A stretch of 64,000 nucleotides of DNA from Ligustrum vulgare (Eukaryota > Streptophyta > Magnoliopsida > Lamiales > Oleaceae), in assembly GCA_963555705.1 (NCBI GenBank), contig OY743180.1:40828129-40892128 (forward strand), written 5' to 3'. Positions 1 through 10,939 of this stretch are shown here, in pieces. How positions within the stretch are numbered: the first letter of the stretch is position 1; every line of letters begins with the position of its first letter. A program made the position numbers and the translations under genes. The notes under the pieces are model-generated. The model saw only the letters and a program-made list of their open reading frames with translations. It did no database searches and was not told where the DNA came from.

Positions 1-1361
1 TTGTATCCAAATGTGATGCATGGTGCTTGTTCATTCCATTTACTAAAAAGCTTAAAGACTACATTTCCAAAAAATTCAAAGGATTTAGTGCAATCATTTA
101 ATGCAGCTGCAAGAGCTTACACCAAACATGAATTTGGTTATCACATGTCACACCTTGACAAAATAAACAAGGAAATTCGTGGGTACCTGGTAAGATTTCA
201 CTTATTTAGTTAGTTTAATCTTATGAAACTTATAAAGAATATCTTATGCTGATTAATTTATTTTCATTTTCTACAGGAAAAAGCAGGGTCTGAGCATTGG
301 ACAAGGTCACACATGACAACTAATCGATACTCAATCATGACATCAAACATTGTAGAGTCAGTGAATTCAGCAACAAGGACTGCCAAAAAGGAACATGTAG
401 AGACTTTATTGGAATGTTTAAGATACATGTTACAGCGTTGGTTTTCAAAAAATCGAGATAAGGCAATGGGTACATTCACAACTTTGGCAACTAATCAGGA
501 AAAAATGTTACGAGATAAATTTAATGAATCACGAAGGATGAAGGTAAGATTTTAAATAGTAGTAAAATTTATCTGGCATGAGTATGACAATTTAGCATGA
601 AGTATCATGCGTTGAAACTTCTGTGATTTCTATTGATACTTCATTTTTTCTACACAACATGTTGATACTACATTTTGTCTAAAAGAGCGTCTCATATAAT
701 TATATTATGTTTTTTCAAATTTGCATCGATATCCCATTGTTTCAATGGAGAGTATCATGCATTGATACTTTTGTGAATTCTATTGATACTTCATTTTTTT
801 TAATTATGCTGACAACTTATGTGACACCTAATTTAATCACAGGTAATTCCTTCTACACCAGTGCTTTTTCAAGTTGATAGCAAAGGCAATACTCAATCAA
901 ACATTGTGAACATCCAAGAAAGGACGTGTACTTGCAATAGGTTCCAAATTGATGAAATGCCATGTGCACATGCTGTAGCAGTAATTGCAAGTAAAAACTT
1001 CAACCCCTATGATTATTGCTCAAGATACTACACAAAGATATACCATGTCCAAACATACAACGGTACAGTTATGCCTCTAGGGGATCGTACAAATTGGATT
1101 GTTCCTGAAGATATCAAGTTAAGAAACGTATTGCCTCCTATTCCAAGGAGACAACCAGGTAGACCTAAAGAAAAACGATATAGATCAAAAGGAGAACCGA
1201 AAGCAGCAAGAAAATGTGGAAGATGCAAAGAGTATGGACACACACAAAATGTATGCAAAAGACCAGAGCCGTTGCCCCGAAAGTCAAAAAAAAAAAGAAG
1301 ACAACAAACTGAAATTTGCTGCTACATAGATTCATGCTATGAAATTTACACCTTCTATTAG
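1..1361 (+). CDS. Mutator-like transposase, C-terminal part (5' end outside window)
   Basis: Three exons join in phase 0: 1-189, 277-543 and 843-1361, with gt/ag introns (GT at 190 and 544, AG ending at 276 and 842). The first exon carries the C-x2-H-containing stretch CSFHLLKSLK of the MULE transposase fold. The second carries the TSNIVESVNS segment, in which the third catalytic acidic residue of MULE transposases normally lies. The third has a SWIM zinc finger (CTC followed by CAH, about 930-970) and a CX2CX4HX4C zinc knuckle (CGRCKEYGHTQNVC, about 1216-1257) before a basic tail. The protein would bind and cut the element ends in the nucleus. No stop interrupts the part seen, so this region could still be coding. 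The N-terminal half, with the first two catalytic aspartates, cannot be judged. Confidence 0.85.
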
Positions 1362-1379
1362 TTCCATTTTAACTTTCAA

Positions 1380-2779
1380 GTCAATTTTTTGCACGATAAC
1401 CATTACTTTCTATGATTTCTGTTAATTTGTTCCAATAAAACATGAGTTCCTAGTCATGAAATTTCTCATATTCAGAATATTTTTCAATTGTGTTGGACTT
1501 TTGTTATCCTTCACCTTCAGTTTGTCGTGCCTTTAACTTATAGAATAACATTCATATTTGACGTCAAAAATTGAAAAAACAAGTAAGTATCATAGCGTGA
1601 TACGTAAGGCATCATGGCGTGATACTTCAAAAAATATCTACAGAAAACTACTTAAGACCTTCAAGTATCATAGCGTGATACTTAAGGAATCATGGCGTGA
1701 TACTTCAAAAGAACTTCAATTATATGAAAATACCTAAAACATTCAAGTATTATAGCTAATACCTTCAAGTATAATAGCGTGATACTTAAGGAATCAAGGC
1801 GTGATACTTCCATAAAAACTTCAGTTACATCAACTTATTAAAACCTTAAGTATCATGGCGTGATACTTAATGTGTCAAGGCGTGATACTTCAGAAGAACT
1901 CCAGCTACAAAAAACACCCTTAAACCTTGAAGTATCATAGCACTTACGACATCATTGCGTTATACTTCTAAACTTACATAATACTACCTGTGAACATAAA
2001 TGTAAATGTACCAGCATATGAAAATACTTCAAAAGAACTTCAGTTACATGAAAATACCTAACACGTTCAAGTATCATAGCGTGATACTTCCACAAAACTT
2101 CAGTTACATAAATCTACGTAATGTATCATGGCGTGATACTTCAGAAGAACTCACGCTACACAAAACTGCCTAAAATCTTGAAGTATCATAGCGTGATACT
2201 TAATCTATCATGGCGTGATACTTCAGAAGAAATCCAGCCACACAAAACTGCCTAAAACCTTGTAGTATCATAGGGACGTTCAAGTATCATAGCGTGATAC
2301 TTAAGGAATCAAGGCGTGATACTTCCACAAAACTTCAGTTACATAAATCTACGTAATGTATCATGGCGTGATACTTCAGAAGAACTCAAGCTACACAAAA
2401 CCGCCTAAAATCTATAAGTACCATAGCGTTATACTTAAGGTATCATTGCGTAATACTTCAAAGGTTACATAATACTACCTGTAAGAAATATGATACCTTT
2501 CAACATAAATTTAAATGTACCAACATATGAAATTCAATTCCATATATAATAAAACATGGATGCATCAAAATATGTAACTCCATTTCATAAAAGTGATATA
2601 TCAAAAGATATGTAAAAGGATTTCTATACGTAACTCCAGCTCAAAACAAACTAAAATCTATGTTGTTAGACCTTTCCTACTAATCGTTTACAAAAAAACA
2701 CTGCATCAACTAATAAACTACTTTCTGGATAGTTTATCATCCTCAGTCAGGAAAAAGCTCCTCTTCTTTCCCTACTAAA
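1380..2779. repeat. Array of GTATCA/TGATAC imperfect palindromes between the two MULE genes
   Basis: From about 1586 to 2460 the sequence AAGTATCATAGCGTGATACTT (a near-perfect inverted repeat around AGCG) recurs at about 1586, 1659, 1766, 1849, 2068, 2180 and 2281, with weaker copies near 1743, 1929, 2263 and 2415. It is usually followed 20-25 bp later by a half-site TCATGGCGTGATACTTC. The spacing gives a loose 70-100 bp higher-order period, filled with variants of AGAACTTCAGTTACA. The stretch lies between the 3' ends of the convergent transposase and protease genes and has no convincing reading frame. Confidence 0.9.
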
Positions 2780-2834
2780 CTACTTTCTGGATGGTTTATC
2801 ATCATCAGTCAGACAAAGCTCCTCTTCTTTCCAC
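2716..2834. repeat. Tandem duplication of about 60 bp at the protease stop codon
   Basis: The stretch starting AACTACTTTCTGGATAGTTT near 2716 is repeated starting near 2777 as AACTACTTTCTGGATGGTTT. Both copies run through TCAGTCAG and CTCCTCTTCTTTCC. The right copy carries the last codons and the stop of the minus-strand protease gene, so the left copy is a duplicated terminal-exon piece now in the 3' flank. Confidence 0.85.
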
Positions 2835-5800
2835 TTTGCATATTTGAAAAGGTAAGTAGCTATATTCACACGAAATGTAGCTGCGTCAAAAGAGTTCTCC
2901 ATCTCATGCATCTTTCCGTGAATGAAGTATAGTGCATACCCAATGACAAATACCCCACAATTAACACTTCTGAAAATGATATAGAAACAAATTTGTCAAA
3001 ACAGGCAGACATGAAATATACCACTAAAATTCAAAATTAATATACAAGAAAAAAAACAAGGAAGAAAAGATATTACGAACCCACTGTCCTGCTGGGGGAT
3101 ATCATGTATGACTTTAATGGACAATGGACGGAGTCGATCACTAATATTTACATTCGGATCAAAATACTTTGCATCCTTTCCATCCCAATAACCAATACTT
3201 TCCAAGAGATAAGGAAAAATACTAGAGAATGGCTGAACATGATTTATAACTTCATCATCACCGAAAAGATGACTATATGAGTTATAAACATTTAGGCAGC
3301 GACGTTTCATTTCAAACTCAGCAAGTATCCAATGCTTCCTTGACTCCATCATAATTGGCACAAGAACATGATCAACGTCAATCCAGCTGGTATTGCAACA
3401 CATACTTCGACCCAAAATATATGAAACAAGTGCCTTTTGGTCAGCAAGTGAATACGGGTTGGACAAAAATGACTTATATATTCCTCTAATCAAACCCTCA
3501 AACAAGCAATCAGTTGTTGTTGCAACTAGTTTGATCTTGTCAGAGTATTTAACCATTTTTCGAAGGTAGAAGAAAGCAATATCAATATGCTGCAAAAATC
3601 GTACAACGTATAAATATCAATAAATTACAAACAAGAAACATATATAATGATAATATAAATAACTTACAGTGTCCTCCAATAAAGAATCGGGGTTGCATAA
3701 GTAATACTACCATATTTTCTGACTAATTTTGGCAATTCAAAAGTCAGATGGGGGATCAAGTACAATACCAGGCTTTCCATATTTATAAATCCTTAAAACA
3801 ATGAAGCAAATATAAGAAACTTGGACAAGTATGTGATCAGAAACAAAGGAAACATGAAATATATTATGTAACTTAAACAACTTAAATAAGTATCATATTA
3901 TGAAACGTAGAATAATATATAATGAAACTTAAAACAAGTTTTAAAAAAAGGAATTGTGATATTATGAAACGTGAAGAAACATATTATGAGACTTTATGAA
4001 AAGTATCATAGCAGAAAACATAAAGTATCAAATAATGATAAAAAAAAAGGTGTCAAAGAAACAACAGCAAGAAGTATCATAATATGAAACGTGTAAAAAG
4101 TTATTATGAAACTTAACAACTTACTTGTTCCCCTCCTTAAGACCTTGTCTATACCATGCTACAAATTCGTTCAAGTCATATTCAGATGGTGGTATCATTA
4201 GATCATTGAAAGCTGAAGTTCCTTTGACAACCCTCGTTGAGGAAGCATTGACAACATTGTAATTTTCAGCCTTCACAAAAAAAAAAAAAAAAAATGTTCA
4301 TTAGCAACTAAAAAAAGTGAACAAAATTCAGTCAAAAAAAAAAAGTGAACAAAAAATTTATAATTTTTAAAAATTGTACCAGGACATCCACTTCTGTATA
4401 TGCAGCTTTTGAAGGACATGCGTATGAATCAAACCTCTTGAAATCCTCTTCAGTAAGTTCCACCATAAAATCAGAAAATTCAGATTGTGATGTTTGCGAA
4501 TCTGTCAATAAGTTAAATCTAGGAGAATAATCAAAGAATGCAGTATTTAACCCAAATTCACTAGTTCCATTAGTTACACTAGACGTTTCTCCTACAATAT
4601 TATCCTCATAATTCATTTTGGCAATCTCTGAACAGACAAATGGTACAATATCCATACAAACATTTACTGCATCATCGAATGTTTTTGCATCATCTGATTT
4701 TACTACAACATCGACGTTTTCATCATCTGATATATCCACATCATTAGATACATTTGCATCATCAAATTTTTCATCAGATACTTCTGCATCATCAGATTTT
4801 TTACACACTTCATCGTCCAACTTCATACTTCCTTTCAGCCCCTCGATAAAGTCTGCAATCATCATCCTAACATCTTCCTTTAAACTTTCCATTCCACTCA
4901 AAAAGTTATTTTTCAACTCAGTCCGGTCTGAAGAAATTTGCTTCTGTTTTAATTTGATATCGCATAAATGCTCTACAATTTGGGCACTAAGACCAACCTG
5001 GATTATAAAAAATGAACATGTATCATGCTATGAAATGTGAATAAACATCATGTGAAACTTTAACAACATTTAAAAGAAAGAAACTTCAAAAGATAAACAG
5101 ATAGAAGTATCATATTATGAAGCATGCAGAAATATCTTACGAAACTTACACAACTCAACATGGTGAAGTATCATACTATGAAACGTGAAGAAATATCTTC
5201 TGACACTTAAACAACTCAACATAAAAAAGTATCATGATATGAGACCTGAACAAATTTCTTATGAAACTTAGACAACTCAACAGAAAGAAGTATCATATCG
5301 TGAAATATGGGAGGAATAAGATATGAAATGAAGAAACATTTTTCACCTTGTCCCTTTCCTTTTCCCCATCGTGCACATTGACGGAAGGGTATGGATTATG
5401 TACATGGTGATCCTCACTGTCATCATCAAATAACCCAAAAGTGTATGGACGTTTTTTTTCCTCCATAGTTGCCTCGATCACTTCCAACTCCATCTGAAAA
5501 ATAACAAAATATAGAAAAAACATTAAATGTTTGACATACAAGTAACTATACAAATCAAATCAAATAAATTGCTCACAATGGGGGCATCAAAAAAAGTCTT
5601 CTGGAAATTTGCACACATCTTGCGCTTGTCCTTTTTTTCGGTTTTCCAACTAAGAATCCTAGGGTATGATGTACTCAACCTCTTGCACACATGACTTTGC
5701 AAAGAAGGAATACTTTCATATGCCCAAATTTGTAGAGCCAAAGGAAATCCATTCAGTCGATAGCCATAATATGGAGTTTTTGTTTTTTTATCAAAAACAG

Positions 5801-7406
5801 GCTTCTTGTCCTTAAGAGCAGCTTTAAAAGAATCCAAAGTTTTCTTGAAGATGTACTTTCGCCATGGAAAGATCTCACCCAAATCTTCATCAATAATTTT
5901 GAAAATGGCATCCTCAACCAATTTATCATAACTATCTCTGCACAAAAATCCTGATACTAAATAGATCACTGCAAGCTTAACAACATCGAGGTCATTTGCA
6001 TCCTGGGGGAGGCTGCTAAACACCTCCCCTACTTCTACTGATGTTACCCTTCCATAATTAGCAAAATACAACTCTTTCAACCTACACCCAGATCGGTCAA
6101 ACTCGGAAAAATCATCATTCCCAACAACTCTAAGTCCAGTGACTAAACAAAAATCTTCCTCTGAGAAACGAATATAACTTCCACCAAATTGAAACCACAT
6201 CTCATTCTTCCCAGCCTCTGAAACAAAAATTTTCCTTAGAAGCAAGCAATGGATAAGCTGAAGTTGCAGGTAAATTTCTTTCATATTGATATAATGACCA
6301 AAACAAGTTTTCCTGAACATTTTCCGCTGCGACGGAGAAAGCTTGCATTTGATATTCGTCACAATTGATTCATCATATTTCACAAGTGGTTTCCCACTCC
6401 ACCACTTTGTCGAAGGCAATAGAAATTCTCTGTCCTGTAGGATGATACCACTAACTACATAAGTAACATATCATGATACTTCCACGAAATAATATAATAC
6501 TTGCAAATGTACTGACAATTAGAGTACTAGAATTTGTATAACATCAAATTAAATCAACATTAACAAATTTCAAAAGCAAATTTCAAGTCAAAATTTAAAA
6601 GGATTAAATGCAACTCCATTACCTTAGGAATATAAGCATCATCATCCAAAGACTGTACTTCTTTATCATCTGCAGTCATTTTGAGTTTCTGTTTCTTCTT
6701 TGCAGAAGATGCTTCATGCTTATTGCTCTTCCATTTATCGCTTTTATCGACTTCTTGCTTTTTTAAGTGGAAAAAGAGAGAAATGTATGCCACAAATACA
6801 GAAGTATCGTATTATGAAACGTAATGAAAACATTATGAAACTTAAACAACTTAACCTTATTGTATATTTTCAAACTCTTCCGTTTTTTGCTTTTATCGAC
6901 TTCTTGCTTTTTAAAGTGGAAAAAGAGAGAAATGTATGGCACAAATACAGAAGTATCGTGTTATGAAACGTAATGAAATATATTATGAAACTTAAACAAC
7001 TTAACCTTAATGTATATTTTCAACATCCAGAAACTGCTGAAACCTTATAGTATAGCGCATTGTATGACTTAATACCATAACTAGACCTTAATGAATAAGG
7101 GTTGTAAATCTATTTACCTGCTTCCTCTTGTTCGTGCTTCCAGAACTGGTCCTTTTTAGAGACTGCAAGTGAATAAATCAACCACACAGTGAGATATTTC
7201 AATAAAGAATTAGTTTAACACACAATTTGATGGTAGATATTAAAACTTACACTGAGCACAGGGTTACTTTGTTCAGTTTCTTTTGTCTCTTTCTTCTTCC
7301 TTCTCGAGACACGCTTCAACGACCTATTTTTCATTAGAACTAATTGTAACAAATTTTTAGATTTCGATGCTGATCTCGTAAAATTTCCTCTCCTAGTAGT
7401 AACCAT
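2780..7406 (-). CDS. MULE-borne DUF1985 + Ulp1 (C48) cysteine protease, multi-exon, possibly broken once
   Basis: Exons read on the minus strand: 7406-7251 (ATG, basic N-terminus), 7162-7118, 6757-6623 (Lys-rich), 6434-5577 (DUF1985, with FSEEDFCLVTGLR), 5493-5347, 4997-4380 (acidic, Asp-rich repeats), 4270-4125, an unclear exon near 3800-3668, 3589-3081, and 2969-2780. The last two carry the protease core: His in SRKHWILAEF, an Asn in LNVYNS where the family usually has Asp, the Gln pair in IPQQDSG, and after the intron NCGVFV with the nucleophile Cys. The last junction uses a GTTCGT donor and restores the phase exactly. In the 3668-3800 exon a run of four T's creates an in-frame TGA after PSDF, and the downstream frames do not join cleanly, so this is a frameshift or an unresolved splice. 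Related proteins cleave SUMO-like conjugates; here the role is unknown. It looks like an old, mostly preserved transposon gene. Confidence 0.75.
6740..7022. repeat. 149-bp tandem duplication across an exon start of the protease gene
   Basis: TTTTATCGACTTCTTGCTTT at about 6742 and again at about 6891 begins two near-identical units that run through AAAGTGGAAAAAGAGAG, a GAAGTATCGTATTATGAAACG motif and CTTAAACAACTTAACC. The left unit contains the start of the Lys-rich third exon with its acceptor. The right unit leaves a second acceptor-like site inside the intron. Confidence 0.85.
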
Positions 7407-7920
7407 TGGCAGATAACGAGGGGATGCCTTCGAAAAGGGAGAGATTCTGTCGATTATTATTTGGAAGAACTCTATAAATTGTTTACAGATGGAGCGGTTT
7501 ATGATTTTCGAAGAACCCTAGATATAGTTCTCAAGCGGCAGCGGTTTCTACCTTCAAACATCGGGAGCAGTTACTGAAGAAGAAAAACATAACGCTTGCA
7601 GTGGGAGAGATGGTGTCGATTTCTTTGCAAGAACTACAGAAATGATCGAACATGGAGCGGTTTATGATCTTGAACCCTAGAAATCGTTCGACGGCGGGAA
7701 CCGCTTCTCCATTCCAAAGCGGGAACGTTTTCTCCCTTCGAGAGCTGTTATACGTGAAAGGAACGTAATTACCCAGTAAATTAAACTTTAAGTCTAAATG
7801 TACAATTTTATCCTCTGAAGTATTTTTAAGTAAATTTTAACTCTTAAAGTATTTTTAATTTATTGTAAAAAATAAGGGTATACAGTGCAATATTCCCTTT
7901 TAAATTTTGAAGGGAAAGTA
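7407..7920. promoter_or_regulatory. Probable promoter and 5' leader of the protease gene, with a tandem duplication
   Basis: This non-coding stretch lies directly upstream of the minus-strand protease ATG. It contains two diverged copies of a roughly 161-bp unit: GGAGCGGTTTATGAT occurs at about 7492 and again at about 7653, each followed by GAACCCTAGA. It is GC-richer than the neighbourhood. The right MULE terminus should lie between here and the hAT terminus at 7921, but no terminal inverted repeat can be matched because the other end is outside the window. Confidence 0.45.
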
Positions 7921-8198
7921 TAAGGGTGGCAAACGGGTCAAGCCGCTCGTCGACTCGTTGGTTCAGCTCGCGAAAATACGAGCTGAGGACGGCTCGACTC
8001 GTCAAATGAACGAGCTCGTGAGCGAGCCAATCAACATCGTTGAACCTCGAGACGAGCGGCTCGTTAGCACGAGCCACAAGCTCGTGCCAACGAGCCGGCG
8101 AACCGAGCGACTCGTCGGCTCGTTGAAAAACAAAGAAAATAAAAATTAAAAAAATTGAAACGGTCACGTCCAAAAAGGAAAAAAAAAATTAAAGACCA

Positions 8199-8201
<3 letters not shown>

Positions 8202-8256
<55 letters not shown>
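8202..8256. repeat. (TA)n microsatellite inside an inverted repeat
   Basis: About 55 bp of alternating TA. It is flanked by ACGGTCAC (8160-8167) and its inverse GTGACCGT (8260-8267), which could pair as a stem around the run. Confidence 0.9.
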
Positions 8257-8259
<3 letters not shown>

Positions 8260-8620
8260 GTGACCGTTCTGGTCACATATAAAAAAAAATAAATAAATAA
8301 AAATTATTTTTTTCCTTAATTTTACCCTATAAATACTAGACTAACAAAATTTTGTTTTTACAATCTACTACAACTTTCTAAATTACTCTAATTCTTATTC
8401 TACACTACACTCTTCCTTTCTCTACTCTACTACATTTACCCTATTTTCTACAATTCTACATTACAAATATACTACAAGTTTGATATTTCATTTTCAATAT
8501 CTCTTAGTTATATATTTGATATTTCAATTTCAATATCTCAAATTGTCATTACATCTCTCAATTACACATATTTCATTTTATATTTCAATTTTTCCACACC
8601 ACATCACATACAAAAGAATG

Positions 8621-10456
8621 GATCCCACAAGTCGAAAATTTGTTAATGAATTGTTCGATGGTCCACCTAGATTTGGGGGGCATGATGACTCAACACTACA
8701 ATCTCACACTCATTTCGACGATCAATTTGTCGGTCTCAACGACGTACCAATTCCCAACAATATTGAAGAAGATTCATTAAATCAGCGAATCGATTTAGAC
8801 GATATTGAAGAAGATGCGGATGTTCAAATCTTACAAAATTATCCGAATATTCCCAACGCAAGAGGAAAAAGAAAAGTTAGAAAAGATAAGAAGTCAACTT
8901 CAAAGTATTGGGATCACTTTAAATTAGTCGCAACGGGAAAAAAATTGAAGGAGAAGATAAATTCAAAGTTGTGTGCAAATATTGTGCACAACAATTGGCA
9001 TGGGTAAAGGGGATTGGAACTACACACCTCAACCATCACTGTCGCAAGTATCAGCCCAAGCACGGGTTCGTTGAACGAATCAAAGTCAACTACAATTTGG
9101 TTCATCGGCCGTTAGTGGTTCTGGAGCGGGATCTACAACACTTTCAAATTGGATGTATTCCGAAGCAGAGAATCAAACTGGGATGGTTCAATTCGTTGCG
9201 AGGGCGGAGTTGCCACTAAACATAGTGGACAATGAGCACTTTGTTACATACATCAAACTTTATCTTCAACCCAAGTACATCGGTATTACTCGAAACACTC
9301 TACGTTCTAATACAATACAATATTATTTTAAAACTAAGAAACAATTAATAATCGATTTAAATAACTATGGTTGTGTTATTTCTATTATTTCCGATCTTTG
9401 GGAATGTATTAACAAAAAATGTTATATTGCTGCAACTGCACAATAAGTTGATCCAATTTGGGTTATGCATAAAAAAATTACTGCTTTTAAAATTCTAGAA
9501 TTTCCTCATAACGCAACCAACATATTTAATGCTATACTTGATATTGTTAGAGAATATGGGTTTGAAAGTAAAATTCGATCCTTTACTTTCGATAATGCTA
9601 GTGTAAATAAGCCCGTAGTAAATAAATTATGTAGAATTCTTAATCCGGATTTTGGTGATTTCTTATTCCATGTTAGATGTGTATGTCATATTTTAAATTT
9701 AATTGTTCAAGATGACTTGAAACATATTAAAAATGAAATGGATAAAATTAGAGATGCTATAGTGTACATAACCATATCACCGAGTAGAAAACAATATTTT
9801 GAAACTGTGTTTACAATACAATTTAGATTCTAAGAAATTTATCACCGACATAGGCCATAAGTGGAACTCTACATACTTGTTACTTAAATCATGCGAATGT
9901 TATGAACACATAATAATTGAATATTATAACAGCAGAACACTTAAAAAAGACGATGATCATCTATTAATAGAATCGAATTGGGAAGCTACTTTTAAAGTGA
10001 AAAAAAAAATTGACAAGTTTTTACGATTCAACCAATATATTATCTGGGGTATATTACTCAACTAGTTTAAGAGTTCTTGAACGTCTTTATATTATTGCAA
10101 GAATTTTTTATAGATATAGATATGACTCATTTTTTACTGAAATGATAATTGCTATGGAAATGAAATTTAGAAAATATTTGGAAAATTTACCTATGTTATT
10201 TCCCTTAACATGTATAATGGACCCGTGTTTCAATTTAAAGGGTACAAAAATTCTTGTTTCAAAAATCAATAACTCATTGATTTTGGATAAACCTATCACT
10301 TATAATAATTTAAAAAGCACGTTAGTAAACATGTATATTGTATGTGCTGAACAATTAGGAACTACTGTTAGTCATACACAATCTGCACCATCACTTGACA
10401 CTACACTTGGAGACGATGAAGTAGAATTATACAATTTAATGGAACAAATAAGTTAA
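8621..10456 (+). pseudogene. hAT (Ac-like) transposase pseudogene
   Basis: A start at MDPTSRKF opens a frame with an acidic N-terminus. A BED-type zinc finger is split by a frameshift near 8965: KYWDHF in one frame, then CKYCAQQLAW and HLNHHC in the next. Further frames carry ISDLWECINKKCYIAATA (first catalytic Asp region), FTFDNASVN (second Asp), CHILNLIVQD, HKWNSTYLLLKSC and an FYDSTNILSGVYY segment. At least four frame changes or stops separate them (near 8965-9005, 9153, 9444 and 9800-10065). The protein stops before the C-terminal hAT dimerisation region, and the element's right end is absent. It cannot make active transposase. Confidence 0.85.
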
Positions 10457-10499
10457 GCACAAGGAACTTCTTCTTACAGTATGTCTTCTATAAAGTCCA

Positions 10500-10899
10500 T
10501 TCAATTTTAAATAAATTCCAAATTTCTAAAGTTTTATTAATTTAATTATTTATTTAAAATATTATTTTCAAAATCGTTTTAAATTCCAAATTACATCAAT
10601 CTCATTTTATCAGTTTCATTTTTCCGACCCAGTTAAATTCGCGTGCGATTTTCCTCAAACTAAGTGCATTACTTGTCAAGACTTCACACCACCAACTCCC
10701 ACTTATAACATCCAATCTCACACCCTACCTCTACATCACCAACCTCTCCAAATTCACACTTCACCAACCTCAGACTTCAATTTCAGCCCCCTCTCTCTCT
10801 CTCTCACGGCAATCCACTGCTCAGCAACACAGCATCACCTTCATCCAGCCTCCGACTCTGTTTTCTAGCATCGCAGCCAAGGTAATGCCCTCCTCCTCC

Positions 10900-10939
<40 letters not shown>

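Larger units (their letters stand above)
1..7770. mobile_element. Mutator-like element carrying a transposase and a Ulp1-type protease gene (right-hand part)
   Basis: Two convergent genes are seen: a MULE transposase entering from the left edge on the plus strand, and a DUF1985 + Ulp1 C48 protease gene on the minus strand. MULEs that carry ULP-like proteases are known in plants, so both genes probably belong to one element. The left end lies outside the window. The right end was not pinned: it lies between the protease start (7406) and the hAT terminus at 7921. Nothing after about 7770 looks like this element. The 1.4 kb between the genes holds the palindrome array described separately. The element limits are inference. 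Confidence 0.75.
7921..10500 (+). mobile_element. Decayed hAT transposon, right end missing
   Basis: The left end TAAGGGTGGCAAACGGGTC resembles the TAGGGGTGGCAAA-type termini of plant hAT elements. It is followed to about 8130 by a dense set of ACGAGC/GCTCGT motifs in both orientations, typical of hAT subterminal repeats. A decayed hAT transposase follows. No matching inverted terminus was found before the LTR-like sequence that starts near 10500, so the right end appears deleted or replaced. Confidence 0.8.

Noticed and set aside
1586..2460. Regular palindromic repeats considered as a CRISPR array
   Set aside because: Repeat and spacer lengths vary, spacers are similar to each other, and the context is a plant transposon.
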